A stretch of DNA of 5,110 nucleotides, taken from the NCBI GenBank assembly GCA_038057515.1, contig JBBUDB010000008.1, positions 1-5,110 on the forward strand, given 5' to 3'. The notes under the pieces were generated by a model. The model was given only the letters and a program-made list of their open reading frames with translations, searched no databases and was not told the origin of the DNA. The stretch comes from DATJQA01 sp038057515 (lineage in GTDB: Bacteria; Patescibacteriota; Minisyncoccia; UBA6257; 2-01-FULL-56-20). Every line of letters begins with the position of its first letter. Within the stretch, counting starts at the first letter, position 1. This document shows, one piece after another, positions 1 through 5,008 of this stretch. A program made the translations under genes and the position numbers.

Positions 1-1
1 C

Positions 2-32
2 TGCATAAGTTCAGATACATTTGGCACTCTTC
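2..32 (+). repeat. Left terminal inverted repeat of the insertion sequence
   Basis: The outer part TGCATAAGTTCA matches the right end read inward (TGTATAAGTCCA) at 10 of 12 positions. The inner TTTGGCACTCTTC at 20-32 matches perfectly. The middle 6 bases diverge and need a one-base gap. A two-block organisation like this is typical of transposase binding plus cleavage domains. Confidence 0.88.
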
Positions 33-38
33 GTAAAT

Positions 39-44
39 GAGGAG
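39..44 (+). promoter_or_regulatory. Ribosome binding site of the transposase
   Basis: GAGGAG lies only 2 bases before the ATG at 47. The spacing is tight but it is the only Shine-Dalgarno-like site near this start. The next in-frame ATG, at 122, has none, so 47 is preferred. Confidence 0.5.
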
Positions 45-46
45 AT

Positions 47-1135
47 ATGCGCCAATTTAACAAGTTTCGGGGTACCCGGGGATTTCTCTCCTGCTATGAG
101 CGTGCGCTACGCTTCCGGCATATGAGAAACCAAAAGGAAGTTGAGCGAAGAGTGAAGATACTGACATTCTGGGAGAAACATGGGGATACGGCAACGACTG
201 AAGCATTTTGTCTATCCCGCCGCACCCTGTATCGGTGGCAAGGGGCGCTGAAGAAAGGAGCAGGCAATCTCTCTACTCTGGACCCACGGAGTACGGCTCC
301 AAGAAAGAGACGAACCCGTCAGTACCCCAACGGCTTCACCGAGCGCGTCATCGTTCTGCGCGCCGAACATCCGCGCCTTGGTAAAGAGAAACTGGCCGTC
401 CTCCTCAAAAGCGAAGGATACGCCATATCGGTCTCCTTCACCGGCAGAACCCTTGCAGATCTCAGGAAAAAAGACCTTTTGCCTAATCCGGCGCGTCTTT
501 CACTCCATGGCAAGACCGGAAAGCTCCACGAGCGCGTACCGAAGCGAAGAAAGAAACTCCGCCGCCCCCGAGGATACCGCGTCCTTGAAGCGGATACCGT
601 GGTCAGGTTCATTGACGGGACCAAGCGGTATGTGCTCACTGGCATTGATACCCAAGGGAGAACCGCCTTTGCCGCCGCGTACACGAATCATGGCTCCGCC
701 TCCGCCGCCGACTTCCTCCGAAAGACACGGATTGTTCTGCCTGACTGTCCTGCCGACGTACAGACCGACAACGGCTCGGAGTTTGCGCTCCACTTCCATG
801 CGGCCGTACGGGAAGCAGGTTTTCACTTCAACACACACCCGCGGTCTCCCAAAGAGAACGCTCACGTGGAGCGGTTCAACCGCACCCTCAATGAGGAGTT
901 CCTGCAGTGGAACCGCGCCCTCTTACGCGATGACGTCAAAGCATTCAATGACAAACTTGTTGATTGGCTGCTCTGGTACAATGCCGAGCGTCCTCATCAT
1001 GCGCTTGGACAGCTGTCTCCCTTTCGTGCCATGATGCGGTCATTACCAAGGGAAGAGTGCCAAAGGTGGTGGACTTATACACCGTCTTGGCCTGCCATAT
1101 CTTACGGGGTATACTGGAGTCGCCGCCATGTATAA
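47..1135 (+). CDS. DDE transposase / integrase catalytic region protein, IS481-like
   Basis: The protein has 362 residues. Residues about 35-70 look like a helix-turn-helix (TEAFCLSRRTLYRWQ), and residues about 98-145 like a second one (ERVIVLRAEHP to ADLRKKDLLP); these would bind the terminal repeats. The RNase H-fold rve domain spans about 175-330. The likely catalytic triad is D183 (LEADTVV), D241 (QTDNGSEF) and E275 (AHVERFNRT), with 33 residues between the last two. The YNAERPHHALG motif at 311-321 is typical of IS3/IS481-type enzymes. The triad is intact, so the enzyme may be active. The element ends at codon 345; residues 346-362 are encoded by host flank, and the TAA stop at 1133-1135 lies inside the start of pilM, giving an 8-base overlap. 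It acts on DNA by cut-and-paste or copy-out transposition. Confidence 0.93.
   Translation: MRQFNKFRGTRGFLSCYERALRFRHMRNQKEVERRVKILTFWEKHGDTATTEAFCLSRRTLYRWQGALKKGAGNLSTLDPRSTAPRKRRTRQYPNGFTERVIVLRAEHPRLGKEKLAVLLKSEGYAISVSFTGRTLADLRKKDLLPNPARLSLHGKTGKLHERVPKRRKKLRRPRGYRVLEADTVVRFIDGTKRYVLTGIDTQGRTAFAAAYTNHGSASAADFLRKTRIVLPDCPADVQTDNGSEFALHFHAAVREAGFHFNTHPRSPKENAHVERFNRTLNEEFLQWNRALLRDDVKAFNDKLVDWLLWYNAERPHHALGQLSPFRAMMRSLPREECQRWWTYTPSWPAISYGVYWSRRHV
1052..1081 (-). repeat. Right terminal inverted repeat of the insertion sequence
   Basis: This is the reverse complement partner of 2-32: GAAGAGTGCCAAA at 1052-1064 is exact, and ACTTATACA at 1073-1081 is near exact. It is also translated as the end of the transposase frame and encodes the C-Q-R-W-W-T-Y-T residues 338-345, so it is both a transposase binding site and coding sequence. 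Confidence 0.88.
1087..1115 (+). promoter_or_regulatory. Putative sigma70-type promoter for the pil operon
   Basis: TTGGCC at 1087-1092 and TATACT at 1110-1115 are separated by exactly 17 bases. They lie just outside the insertion sequence, whose right end is 1081, so this is host sequence. Transcription would start near 1122, giving a leader of only a few bases before the pilM ATG at 1128. In that case the GGAG at 1116-1119 would be largely excluded from the message. Confidence 0.55.
1116..1119 (+). promoter_or_regulatory. Possible ribosome binding site of pilM
   Basis: GGAG lies 8 bases before the ATG at 1128 and 20 before the alternative ATG at 1140, which favours 1128. It can work only if transcription starts upstream of it, for example by readthrough from the insertion sequence. 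Confidence 0.35.
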
Positions 1136-2213
1136 TCCGATGCGTTTTCTGAAGCAGAAGATATCGCCGTCGTATCTCGGCGTCGATATCGGCACGACCT
1201 CCATCAAGATGGTGGAGATCGCTCAAGGCAGCCAATTGCCGAAGGTGGTGAACTACGGCACGCTAGAAAGCCAAAACTCGCTGGCGCGGGCGAACACTGT
1301 TTTTCAATCGAGCACCCTGAAGCTCTTTGACAAGGAGATAGCGAAATTTTTGAAAGTTCTCATAAAAAAGATGAAACCGGGTACGACCGAGGCGATCGCC
1401 TCCCTCCCCGGATTTTCGGCTTTCATGACCGTACTCACGTTCCCGGAGATGAGTCCGAGCGATCTCGAGAAGGCGATGATATTTCAGGCGAAGCAGTACG
1501 TCCCCCTGCCGCTTTCCGAAGTGGCGCTCGACTGGCTTGTCGTCGGTGACTACGTGGATGATAAGGGTTTTAAAAATCAGCATGTGCTTCTCATCTCGGT
1601 GCCGCAGGAGCAGATCCGCAAGTATCAGAAGATATTCAAGGAGGCGGGGCTCACGCTTCGCGCCCTCGAGCTTGAGCCCTTGAGTTTGGCGCGGGTCATT
1701 GTCGGTGCCGATCCCACGCCGAGCTTTGTCGTCGACATCGGCAATCGCTCGACCTCGATCGCCGTCGTCGACAAGGGCCAGTTGAAGTTCGCAAACCAGA
1801 GCGATTTCGCGGGCGCCTCGCTCACCCAGGCGCTTGCCGAGAGCTTGAGCATTAACCCGCTCCGCGCCGAGGAATTGAAGCGCGAGCGCGGCATTGTCGG
1901 CACCGGGCCGAACCGGGAGTTGTCCACAATCATGGTGCCGTTCTTAGATGCTATAATAAACGAGGTGAGGCGGGCTCAATATAATTACGAGAGCCAGTTT
2001 CCCGGCGCTCCCAAGATAGAGAGGGTCATCCTTTCGGGCGGTGGCGCCAATCTTCTCGGCATTGAGAAGTATTGGAGCGACCAGTTCGGCATCCCGGCCG
2101 TTAAGGCCAGCCCGTTCAGCCGTTTCGAGTATCCTTCGGATATCGAGCCCCTCATTGGCGAACTGAATCCGATTATGAGCGTGGCTCTCGGGCTTACCCT
2201 TAAAGAATTCTAA
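1128..2213 (+). CDS. pilM: Type IV pilus assembly protein PilM (actin-like ATPase)
   Basis: The protein has 361 residues, close to the usual PilM length of about 350. PilM is a cytoplasmic FtsA/actin-fold protein that binds ATP and attaches to the N-terminal tail of PilN on the inner membrane, helping set up the pilus or pseudopilus platform. Actin-fold signatures are visible: phosphate-1 loop YLGVDIGTTSIKMVEI at 17-31, a second phosphate loop VVDIGNRSTSIAVV at 201-214, and the adenosine motif RVILSGGGANLLGI at 299-312. The family segment SLPGFSAFMTVLTFPEMS at 92-109 is also recognisable. The start at 1128 has a GGAG 8 bases upstream; 1140 (MRFLKQ) is a credible alternative. This is the first gene of the pil run, 25 bases ahead of the pilN-like gene. 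There is no sign of truncation. Confidence 0.95.
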   Translation: MYNPMRFLKQKISPSYLGVDIGTTSIKMVEIAQGSQLPKVVNYGTLESQNSLARANTVFQSSTLKLFDKEIAKFLKVLIKKMKPGTTEAIASLPGFSAFMTVLTFPEMSPSDLEKAMIFQAKQYVPLPLSEVALDWLVVGDYVDDKGFKNQHVLLISVPQEQIRKYQKIFKEAGLTLRALELEPLSLARVIVGADPTPSFVVDIGNRSTSIAVVDKGQLKFANQSDFAGASLTQALAESLSINPLRAEELKRERGIVGTGPNRELSTIMVPFLDAIINEVRRAQYNYESQFPGAPKIERVILSGGGANLLGIEKYWSDQFGIPAVKASPFSRFEYPSDIEPLIGELNPIMSVALGLTLKEF

Positions 2214-2238
2214 AAAGTTCCACCCCCCACGTCATCTC

Positions 2239-2904
2239 ATGGCACTGCCACAAAAAGTCATCGAACAACTCGGGCGCGAACCGGCGCGCACCCCGGGCTG
2301 GTCCGGGCGGCTCCTTATGTTCTCGAGCGCGATATTTTTCATCGCCGCGGCGGTTTACGTCGGCATCGTCTACGGCAATCAGCCGTTTTTAGAGAGCCAG
2401 CTCGGCGAGGTCTCGAATCGGATGAACGCGCTCGCGCAGGAGATTCCCGCCGACGACCAGACGAAAATCTTCACGTTCTATTCTCAAATAGCGAACATCA
2501 AGACGCTTCTCGGCAAGCACGTCATCACCTCGCGCCTTTTCGAGTGGCTTGAGCGGCAAACGAGCGCGAACGTATCATTCAACCGATTCGCCTTCACCAG
2601 GGGGCGAAACGAAGCGGTGCTCTCGGGCGTGGCGAAAACGGTGGACGACTTCATCCAGCAGGTTCAGGTCTTCCAGGCACAATCCGAAGTAAAATCGGTG
2701 AATTTCAAAAATCTTAGTGTCCTCGAGAAAGGCGGTTGGCAGTTCGATATGACGCTTGAGTTTTCCCCGGATTTCTTTGAAGCCAAGATCATCGCTCCCG
2801 CGCCCGCTTCGCCGGAGCGTGAGTCATCCGAGTCGCCTCAAGACAAGCAGGGCGAGCCCGTCTCACCGGCCGAAGGAGCGCCGACAGAACCAGTAACACG
2901 ATGA
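2239..2904 (+). CDS. pilN: PilN-like type IV pilus inner-membrane protein
   Basis: The protein has 221 residues. A short basic cytoplasmic tail (1-22) precedes one membrane helix at about 24-46 (RLLMFSSAIFFIAAAVYVGI). A periplasmic or extracytoplasmic region follows, with a helical stretch at 50-110 and an alpha/beta domain up to about 180. Residues 181-221 are a low-complexity Pro/Glu/Ser-rich tail. PilN bridges cytoplasmic PilM and PilO in the assembly platform. The call rests on gene order after pilM, topology and general resemblance. The short INLLP-type PilM-binding motif of classical PilN is not visible in the N-terminal tail. There is no Shine-Dalgarno site before the ATG. The stop overlaps the next start as ATGA, implying coupled translation. 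Confidence 0.75.
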   Translation: MALPQKVIEQLGREPARTPGWSGRLLMFSSAIFFIAAAVYVGIVYGNQPFLESQLGEVSNRMNALAQEIPADDQTKIFTFYSQIANIKTLLGKHVITSRLFEWLERQTSANVSFNRFAFTRGRNEAVLSGVAKTVDDFIQQVQVFQAQSEVKSVNFKNLSVLEKGGWQFDMTLEFSPDFFEAKIIAPAPASPERESSESPQDKQGEPVSPAEGAPTEPVTR

Positions 2905-3494
2905 AACAGTCCAGCAAGCGCCTCTTGAGTTCAGTCGTCGCCCTCTTCTTCCTGGTGGGCGCGTTCCTGGTGTTCTTTAATCTTATCCAGCCGGCCTACG
3001 CGGAGCTTCAGCGTCTTCGGGGCGAGATCCAGAGCCGGAACACTTTCGTCAACGAACAGCGCGCGGTCATCGAGCAAGTGAAGAAACTTGTTGCCGTCTA
3101 CAAGGGCGGCGCCGAAGTGCACGAGGCCGTCTCGTTTGCCCTGCCGCTTAAAGCCGACATCGCGACCGCGATCGGCCAGCTCAATGGGCTTCTCAAGGCA
3201 AGCAACCTTAAGCCGCTGGGCTTCACGGCGTCTTTCAGCGACGCGAGCCCGGCTACTGGCCCTGCGGGCAAGACGCCGCTCTCCGGCGTGCCGGTCCAGC
3301 CGACGGGCATGATCACCTTTAAGTTGCGTTTCTCGGGGCCATACGCCAACTTCAAGAGCTTTCTCGGGGACCTCGAGACGAATGTTCGCATCATGGACGT
3401 AACCGCTATCACCTTCCAGCCGGCCGAAAAACCGAACAAGGACGATTACGCCTACGATCTCACCGTCGTCACCTATTATCAAAAAAATAAATAA
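2901..3494 (+). CDS. pilO: PilO-like type IV pilus inner-membrane protein
   Basis: The protein has 197 residues. The short N terminus MKQSSKR is followed by a membrane helix at about 9-29 (LSSVVALFFLVGAFLVFFNL), a probable coiled coil at about 33-66 rich in charged and Leu/Val residues, and a C-terminal alpha/beta domain at about 80-192, with a Pro/Gly/Ala linker at 114-136. This is the standard PilO/GspM architecture, in which the ferredoxin-like domain dimerises with PilN. The segment FKSFLGDLETNVRIMDVTAI at 151-170 is a typical family element. The start overlaps the stop of the PilN-like gene by 4 bases and no Shine-Dalgarno site is present, so translation probably depends on coupling. The GC content is very high, 46 of 60 bases at 3241-3300. 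Confidence 0.82.
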   Translation: MKQSSKRLLSSVVALFFLVGAFLVFFNLIQPAYAELQRLRGEIQSRNTFVNEQRAVIEQVKKLVAVYKGGAEVHEAVSFALPLKADIATAIGQLNGLLKASNLKPLGFTASFSDASPATGPAGKTPLSGVPVQPTGMITFKLRFSGPYANFKSFLGDLETNVRIMDVTAITFQPAEKPNKDDYAYDLTVVTYYQKNK

Positions 3495-3497
3495 ACC

Positions 3498-3791
3498 ATG
3501 GCCATTGTCGTCGAAGAACGCAAAAACCCTGCCGGAGGAATCGTAAACTTCCTCATCTGGCTCTTTATTCTGGGTAGCGTCGCCTCCGCCGTGTACTACA
3601 TTTTCTTCGCTTCGCCGGAGCTTGTAGAGGTCGTGGCGCCGCATGGTTTCCAAGCCACCGAGCAGGTGGCGAAAATTGAACTGAACCCCCAGGAGGTGCT
3701 GGATGATCCTCGCTTCCAGGCGCTTCAACAGCGCGTGACGCCCCTGTCTCTCGGCGCTTTTGGCCGCCCGAATCCCTTCCTCGGGTTCTAG
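3498..3791 (+). CDS. Small single-pass membrane protein, PilP/GspC-like ending
   Basis: The protein has 97 residues. A short N-terminal tail (1-14) precedes one membrane helix at about 15-37 (IVNFLIWLFILGSVASAVYY), then a short extracytoplasmic segment of about 60 residues ending AFGRPNPFLGF. The GRPNPF at 89-94 recalls the GRRDPF-type motif near the conserved part of PilP, the lipoprotein that links PilN/PilO to the secretin. Here there is no lipobox and no secretin-binding domain. The gene starts 3 bases after the pilO stop, so it is cotranscribed as the fourth gene of the operon. Calling it a reduced PilP-like partner is inference from position and the short motif; it could instead be an unrelated small platform subunit. 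No convincing terminator follows it. Confidence 0.7.
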   Translation: MAIVVEERKNPAGGIVNFLIWLFILGSVASAVYYIFFASPELVEVVAPHGFQATEQVAKIELNPQEVLDDPRFQALQQRVTPLSLGAFGRPNPFLGF

Positions 3792-3873
3792 CAAGACGAG
3801 ATATATCAGAAAACAGAGAAGCAGAAAGCAGATTACCGGTTGTGCACAGGCCCCTCGCTTCCCCCGCCCCGTT

Positions 3874-3882
3874 TGCTATAAT
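3874..3882 (+). promoter_or_regulatory. Extended -10 promoter, leaderless type
   Basis: TGCTATAAT is a perfect TGN-TATAAT extended -10 element. No good -35 box lies at the expected distance, as is common for extended -10 promoters. Six bases separate it from the ATG at 3889, so transcription would begin at or next to that A and give a leaderless message. Before the inverted-repeat element inserted, this ATG would have been the start of the gene now beginning at 3998. The preceding 3792-3873 is non-coding, with an A/G-rich run and the palindrome TGTGCACA at 3841-3848 but no clear terminator. Confidence 0.72.
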
Positions 3883-3888
3883 AACCCC

Positions 3889-3993
3889 ATGAATCCCGTT
3901 AGAGAATTAGCGAAGACAGCCGGCATCTTTGAGCGTCATGATTTGTCTTTTCGGCCGCTTGCAGTCGAGCAAGTGTCGGTTTTAATTCTCTAA
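3889..3993 (+). CDS. 34-codon reading frame created by the inverted-repeat element
   Basis: The peptide begins MNPVRELAKT and ends VLIL. Its ATG sits 6 bases after the TATAAT and belongs to the host promoter region, while nearly all the other codons come from the inserted element. It ends with TAA at 3991-3993, 4 bases before the ATG of the downstream gene and in a different frame from it. It is probably not a functional protein; it may act as an upstream frame whose translation delivers ribosomes to the ATG at 3998. I recall similar short NPVRE-starting hypothetical proteins in related genomes, which would fit a dispersed repeat, but I cannot verify that here. Confidence 0.3.
   Translation: MNPVRELAKTAGIFERHDLSFRPLAVEQVSVLIL
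3893..3909 (+). repeat. Left arm of 17-bp perfect inverted repeat
   Basis: ATCCCGTTAGAGAATTA pairs without mismatch with 3983-3999. The pairing extends one base beyond the inferred element edge because the flanking bases happen to be complementary. Confidence 0.95.
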
Positions 3994-3998
3994 CGGGA
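3894..3998. mobile_element. MITE-like or REP-like structured inverted-repeat insertion, 105 bp
   Basis: The ends TCCCGTTAGAGAATTA (3894-3909) and TAATTCTCTAACGGGA (3983-3998) are perfect 16-bp inverted repeats. The 4-bp sequence TGAA flanks the element on both sides (3890-3893 and 3999-4002), as expected for a target duplication. The 73-base interior can fold further: AAGACA (3913-3918) pairs with TGTCTT (3944-3949), and CTTGC (3958-3962) pairs with GCAAG (3969-3973) around a 6-base loop. It encodes no transposase. Deleting the element and one TGAA copy restores TATAAT-6 bases-ATG joined to codons of the downstream gene. It could be mobilised in trans by a DDE enzyme, or be a palindromic REP-type unit. 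Its ends do not resemble those of the insertion sequence at 2-1081. Confidence 0.72.
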
Positions 3999-3999
3999 T
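3983..3999 (-). repeat. Right arm of 17-bp perfect inverted repeat
   Basis: TAATTCTCTAACGGGAT is the exact reverse complement of 3893-3909. Its last two bases, AT, form the first two bases of the start codon of the gene at 3998. Confidence 0.95.
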
Positions 4000-4474
4000 G
4001 AAGAAAAACCAGGTCGTCATCCTCGTCCTCGCGGCGGTCGTCATCGCCGGCGGCTGGTACGCGCGTTACCGCTTCGGCGCGCCGAAGAAAACTACGACGC
4101 CGCGAGAAATCATCAGCGTCGCCCAGGCGAGATTGCCCCTCGCCGACTATAAAAAAATACCCCAGGGCTTTCCGGCCCAGATGATCCTCGGCACCGAGGC
4201 GAAGATCATCGACAGTCGCACCCAGTATCTCGGCGGAGCCACCCTCCTCCAGGTGCGGGCCAAGTCGCCGGACGCGGCGGACTTTCTTCTCGCGGAATAC
4301 GAGAAGTCGTTTAAGATGGACGGCTACGCGGCCGTAACGACGAAAATCAGCGACAGGGTCACCGATATTGTCGGAACGAAAGGTAGGGAGGAGATGCAGG
4401 TCGGCATCGTGAGGGGCCTCAAGGAGGCCGATGGCTCTCTGCTGAATTTGAAATATATTGTGACGTTTAAGTAG
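3998..4474 (+). CDS. Unrecognised membrane-anchored extracytoplasmic protein
   Basis: The protein has 158 residues. A basic start (MKKNQ) and a hydrophobic helix at about 6-20 (VVILVLAAVVIAGGW) followed by YARYR suggest a signal anchor, with no obvious signal-peptidase or lipobox site. A linker (about 28-45) leads to a soluble region at 48-158 that looks alpha/beta: strands around QMILGTEAKII (61-71) and TLLQVRAKS (82-90), a helix at about 92-106, and a final strand LLNLKYIVTFK. I do not recognise the family. It follows the pil operon on the same strand but has its own promoter, so a pilus role is only possible. The start codon is shared with the right end of the inverted-repeat insertion; there is no Shine-Dalgarno site. 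Other in-frame starts would lose the membrane helix. Confidence 0.82.
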   Translation: MKKNQVVILVLAAVVIAGGWYARYRFGAPKKTTTPREIISVAQARLPLADYKKIPQGFPAQMILGTEAKIIDSRTQYLGGATLLQVRAKSPDAADFLLAEYEKSFKMDGYAAVTTKISDRVTDIVGTKGREEMQVGIVRGLKEADGSLLNLKYIVTFK

Positions 4475-4559
4475 CCCCGAGAGCGGTGGCGTTTTGAATG
4501 TTCAGCATAGCCAGTTCTTGGTCAATGGCACTGCTTTCGTAGGATTTGAGTGCCGTATC
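4467..4559 (-). pseudogene. Probable out-of-frame C-terminal end of the DUF6624-like gene
   Basis: In the frame one base ahead of the main one, the minus strand stays open from 4559 to a TAA at 4467-4469. It encodes 30 residues that include SYESSAIDQELAMLNIQ and end NATALGAT. The D-x-E-x-A-x-L-N-I pattern resembles the usual ending of this family, roughly T-D-x-x-R-x-x-x-N-V-P-P-L. The junction would fall close to the YGTQ codons (4549-4560). Its end overlaps the stop of the plus-strand gene by 8 bases. A one-base insertion, a sequencing error or a chance open frame are all possible. Confidence 0.45.
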
Positions 4560-4956
4560 GCTGTGGCTTCCCATTGACAATAAGAAACCGATCTTCGATA
4601 GCGCGGAGTAGTGCCGATGCTTTTGGGTGTCCCAACTCTAAACTTTTTTCTGCGAGAGTTTTTGCCTTACGAAGAAGTGACGAAACGCCCGAATGATGAA
4701 AGAGAACGCTGGCATAAAGATATTCGTTGCGCGTAAGACCTTTTTTCTCTCTGAGTATAACAAGGGCTTTTTTCCTTCGCGCACGATCAGCCATCAGAAG
4801 CTCTTGCCTAGAACATTTACCCGCACGAGCGCGCTTGCGGTCTTTCTGGTCCTGCCTGAAAAGAAAATATAGATCTTGTGCCACACTGTTTATAGAGCTT
4901 ATGGAGCGCCGAATTTGGCAGATTCGGGCGATGATTCTGCGCGCGAGGCTGAGCAT
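4522..4956 (-). CDS. DUF6624-like protein, C terminus probably lost by frameshift
   Basis: The protein has 144 residues in the open frame. A basic N terminus is followed by DLYFLFRQDQKDRKR at 28-42, a helical stretch rich in Arg/Lys (45-72), then LTRNEYLYASVLFHHSG (74-90), a helical repeat-like part (94-120) and EDRFLIVNGKPQRYGTQ (121-137). The order of a DQxDR motif, an xxYxxAxxxFxHG motif and DRxLxxxGKPQxYGTQ matches what I know of DUF6624-type proteins, whose function is unknown. The frame stops 7 residues after YGTQ, whereas relatives continue for some tens of residues; an open +1 frame continues for 30 codons (see next entry). The start at 4956 is fixed by a strong Shine-Dalgarno site. 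The GC content is lower than in the pil genes (24 of 60 at 4621-4680), suggesting a different history. Confidence 0.75.
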   Translation of the reverse strand: MLSLARRIIARICQIRRSISSINSVAQDLYFLFRQDQKDRKRARAGKCSRQELLMADRARRKKALVILREKKGLTRNEYLYASVLFHHSGVSSLLRKAKTLAEKSLELGHPKASALLRAIEDRFLIVNGKPQRYGTQILRKQCH

Positions 4957-4962
4957 CGCACA

Positions 4963-4968
4963 CCTCCT
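4963..4968 (-). promoter_or_regulatory. Strong ribosome binding site of the DUF6624-like gene
   Basis: Read on the minus strand, AAAGGAGGTG contains AGGAGG with 6 bases to the ATG at 4956. It is the only ideal Shine-Dalgarno site in the window and fixes the start of this gene. Confidence 0.88.
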
Positions 4969-4979
4969 TTCTATGGGGG

Positions 4980-5008
4980 ACTATACGATTAGTGGTTTAT
5001 ATCGTCAA
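4980..5008 (-). promoter_or_regulatory. Sigma70-like promoter for the DUF6624-like gene
   Basis: On the minus strand, TTGACG (5008-5003) and TATAGT (4985-4980) are exactly 17 bases apart. Transcription would begin near 4973 and give a leader of about 17 bases containing the Shine-Dalgarno site. The -35 box lies within the last codons of the upstream gene. It overlaps the perfect palindrome GTCAAATTTGAC (5004-5015), a possible operator. Confidence 0.65.

Larger units (their letters stand above)
2..1081 (+). mobile_element. Complete insertion sequence, IS481-like, about 1.08 kb
   Basis: The element carries one DDE transposase gene between imperfect terminal inverted repeats. The inner 13 bp of the repeats are identical: TTTGGCACTCTTC at 20-32 and its reverse complement at 1052-1064. 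The outer tips also match well, TGCATAAGT on the left and TGTATAAGT read inward from the right. Both ends start with TG, and a single unshifted transposase frame fits IS481 better than IS3, which usually has two frames joined by frameshifting. The window begins one base before the left tip, so the target duplication cannot be read. The single left flanking base is C and the right flank begins CCGTC, which leaves several duplication lengths possible. The family assignment is inferred; the element boundaries are read directly. Confidence 0.85.

Noticed and set aside
319..1034. Several open frames of 120-220 codons on both strands inside the transposase gene.
   Set aside because: They are low-complexity Arg/Ser/Pro-rich shadows. 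The frame at 47-1135 contains the full DDE domain.
1131..1136. A perfect TATAAT just inside the pilM start.
   Set aside because: There is no matching -35 box at the right distance, and transcription would begin after both candidate start codons. The 1087-1115 pair is better placed.
3767..3785. The inverted repeat CCCGA/TCGGG at the end of the 97-residue gene as a terminator.
   Set aside because: It has a 5-bp stem and a 9-base loop with no T run after it, and it lies inside coding sequence.
2931..3794. A 287-codon open frame on the minus strand opposite the PilO-like and small membrane protein genes.
   Set aside because: It is a mirror of GC-rich coding sequence. Its translation is rich in Arg/Glu/His with no domain, and the plus-strand genes have clear topology, coupling and family context.
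3893..3999. The GTTAG...CTAAC inverted repeat as an integron attC site.
   Set aside because: attC sites have the boxes in the opposite orientation (AAC at the left, GTT at the right). Here the GTT box is outermost on the left, and there is no integron context.
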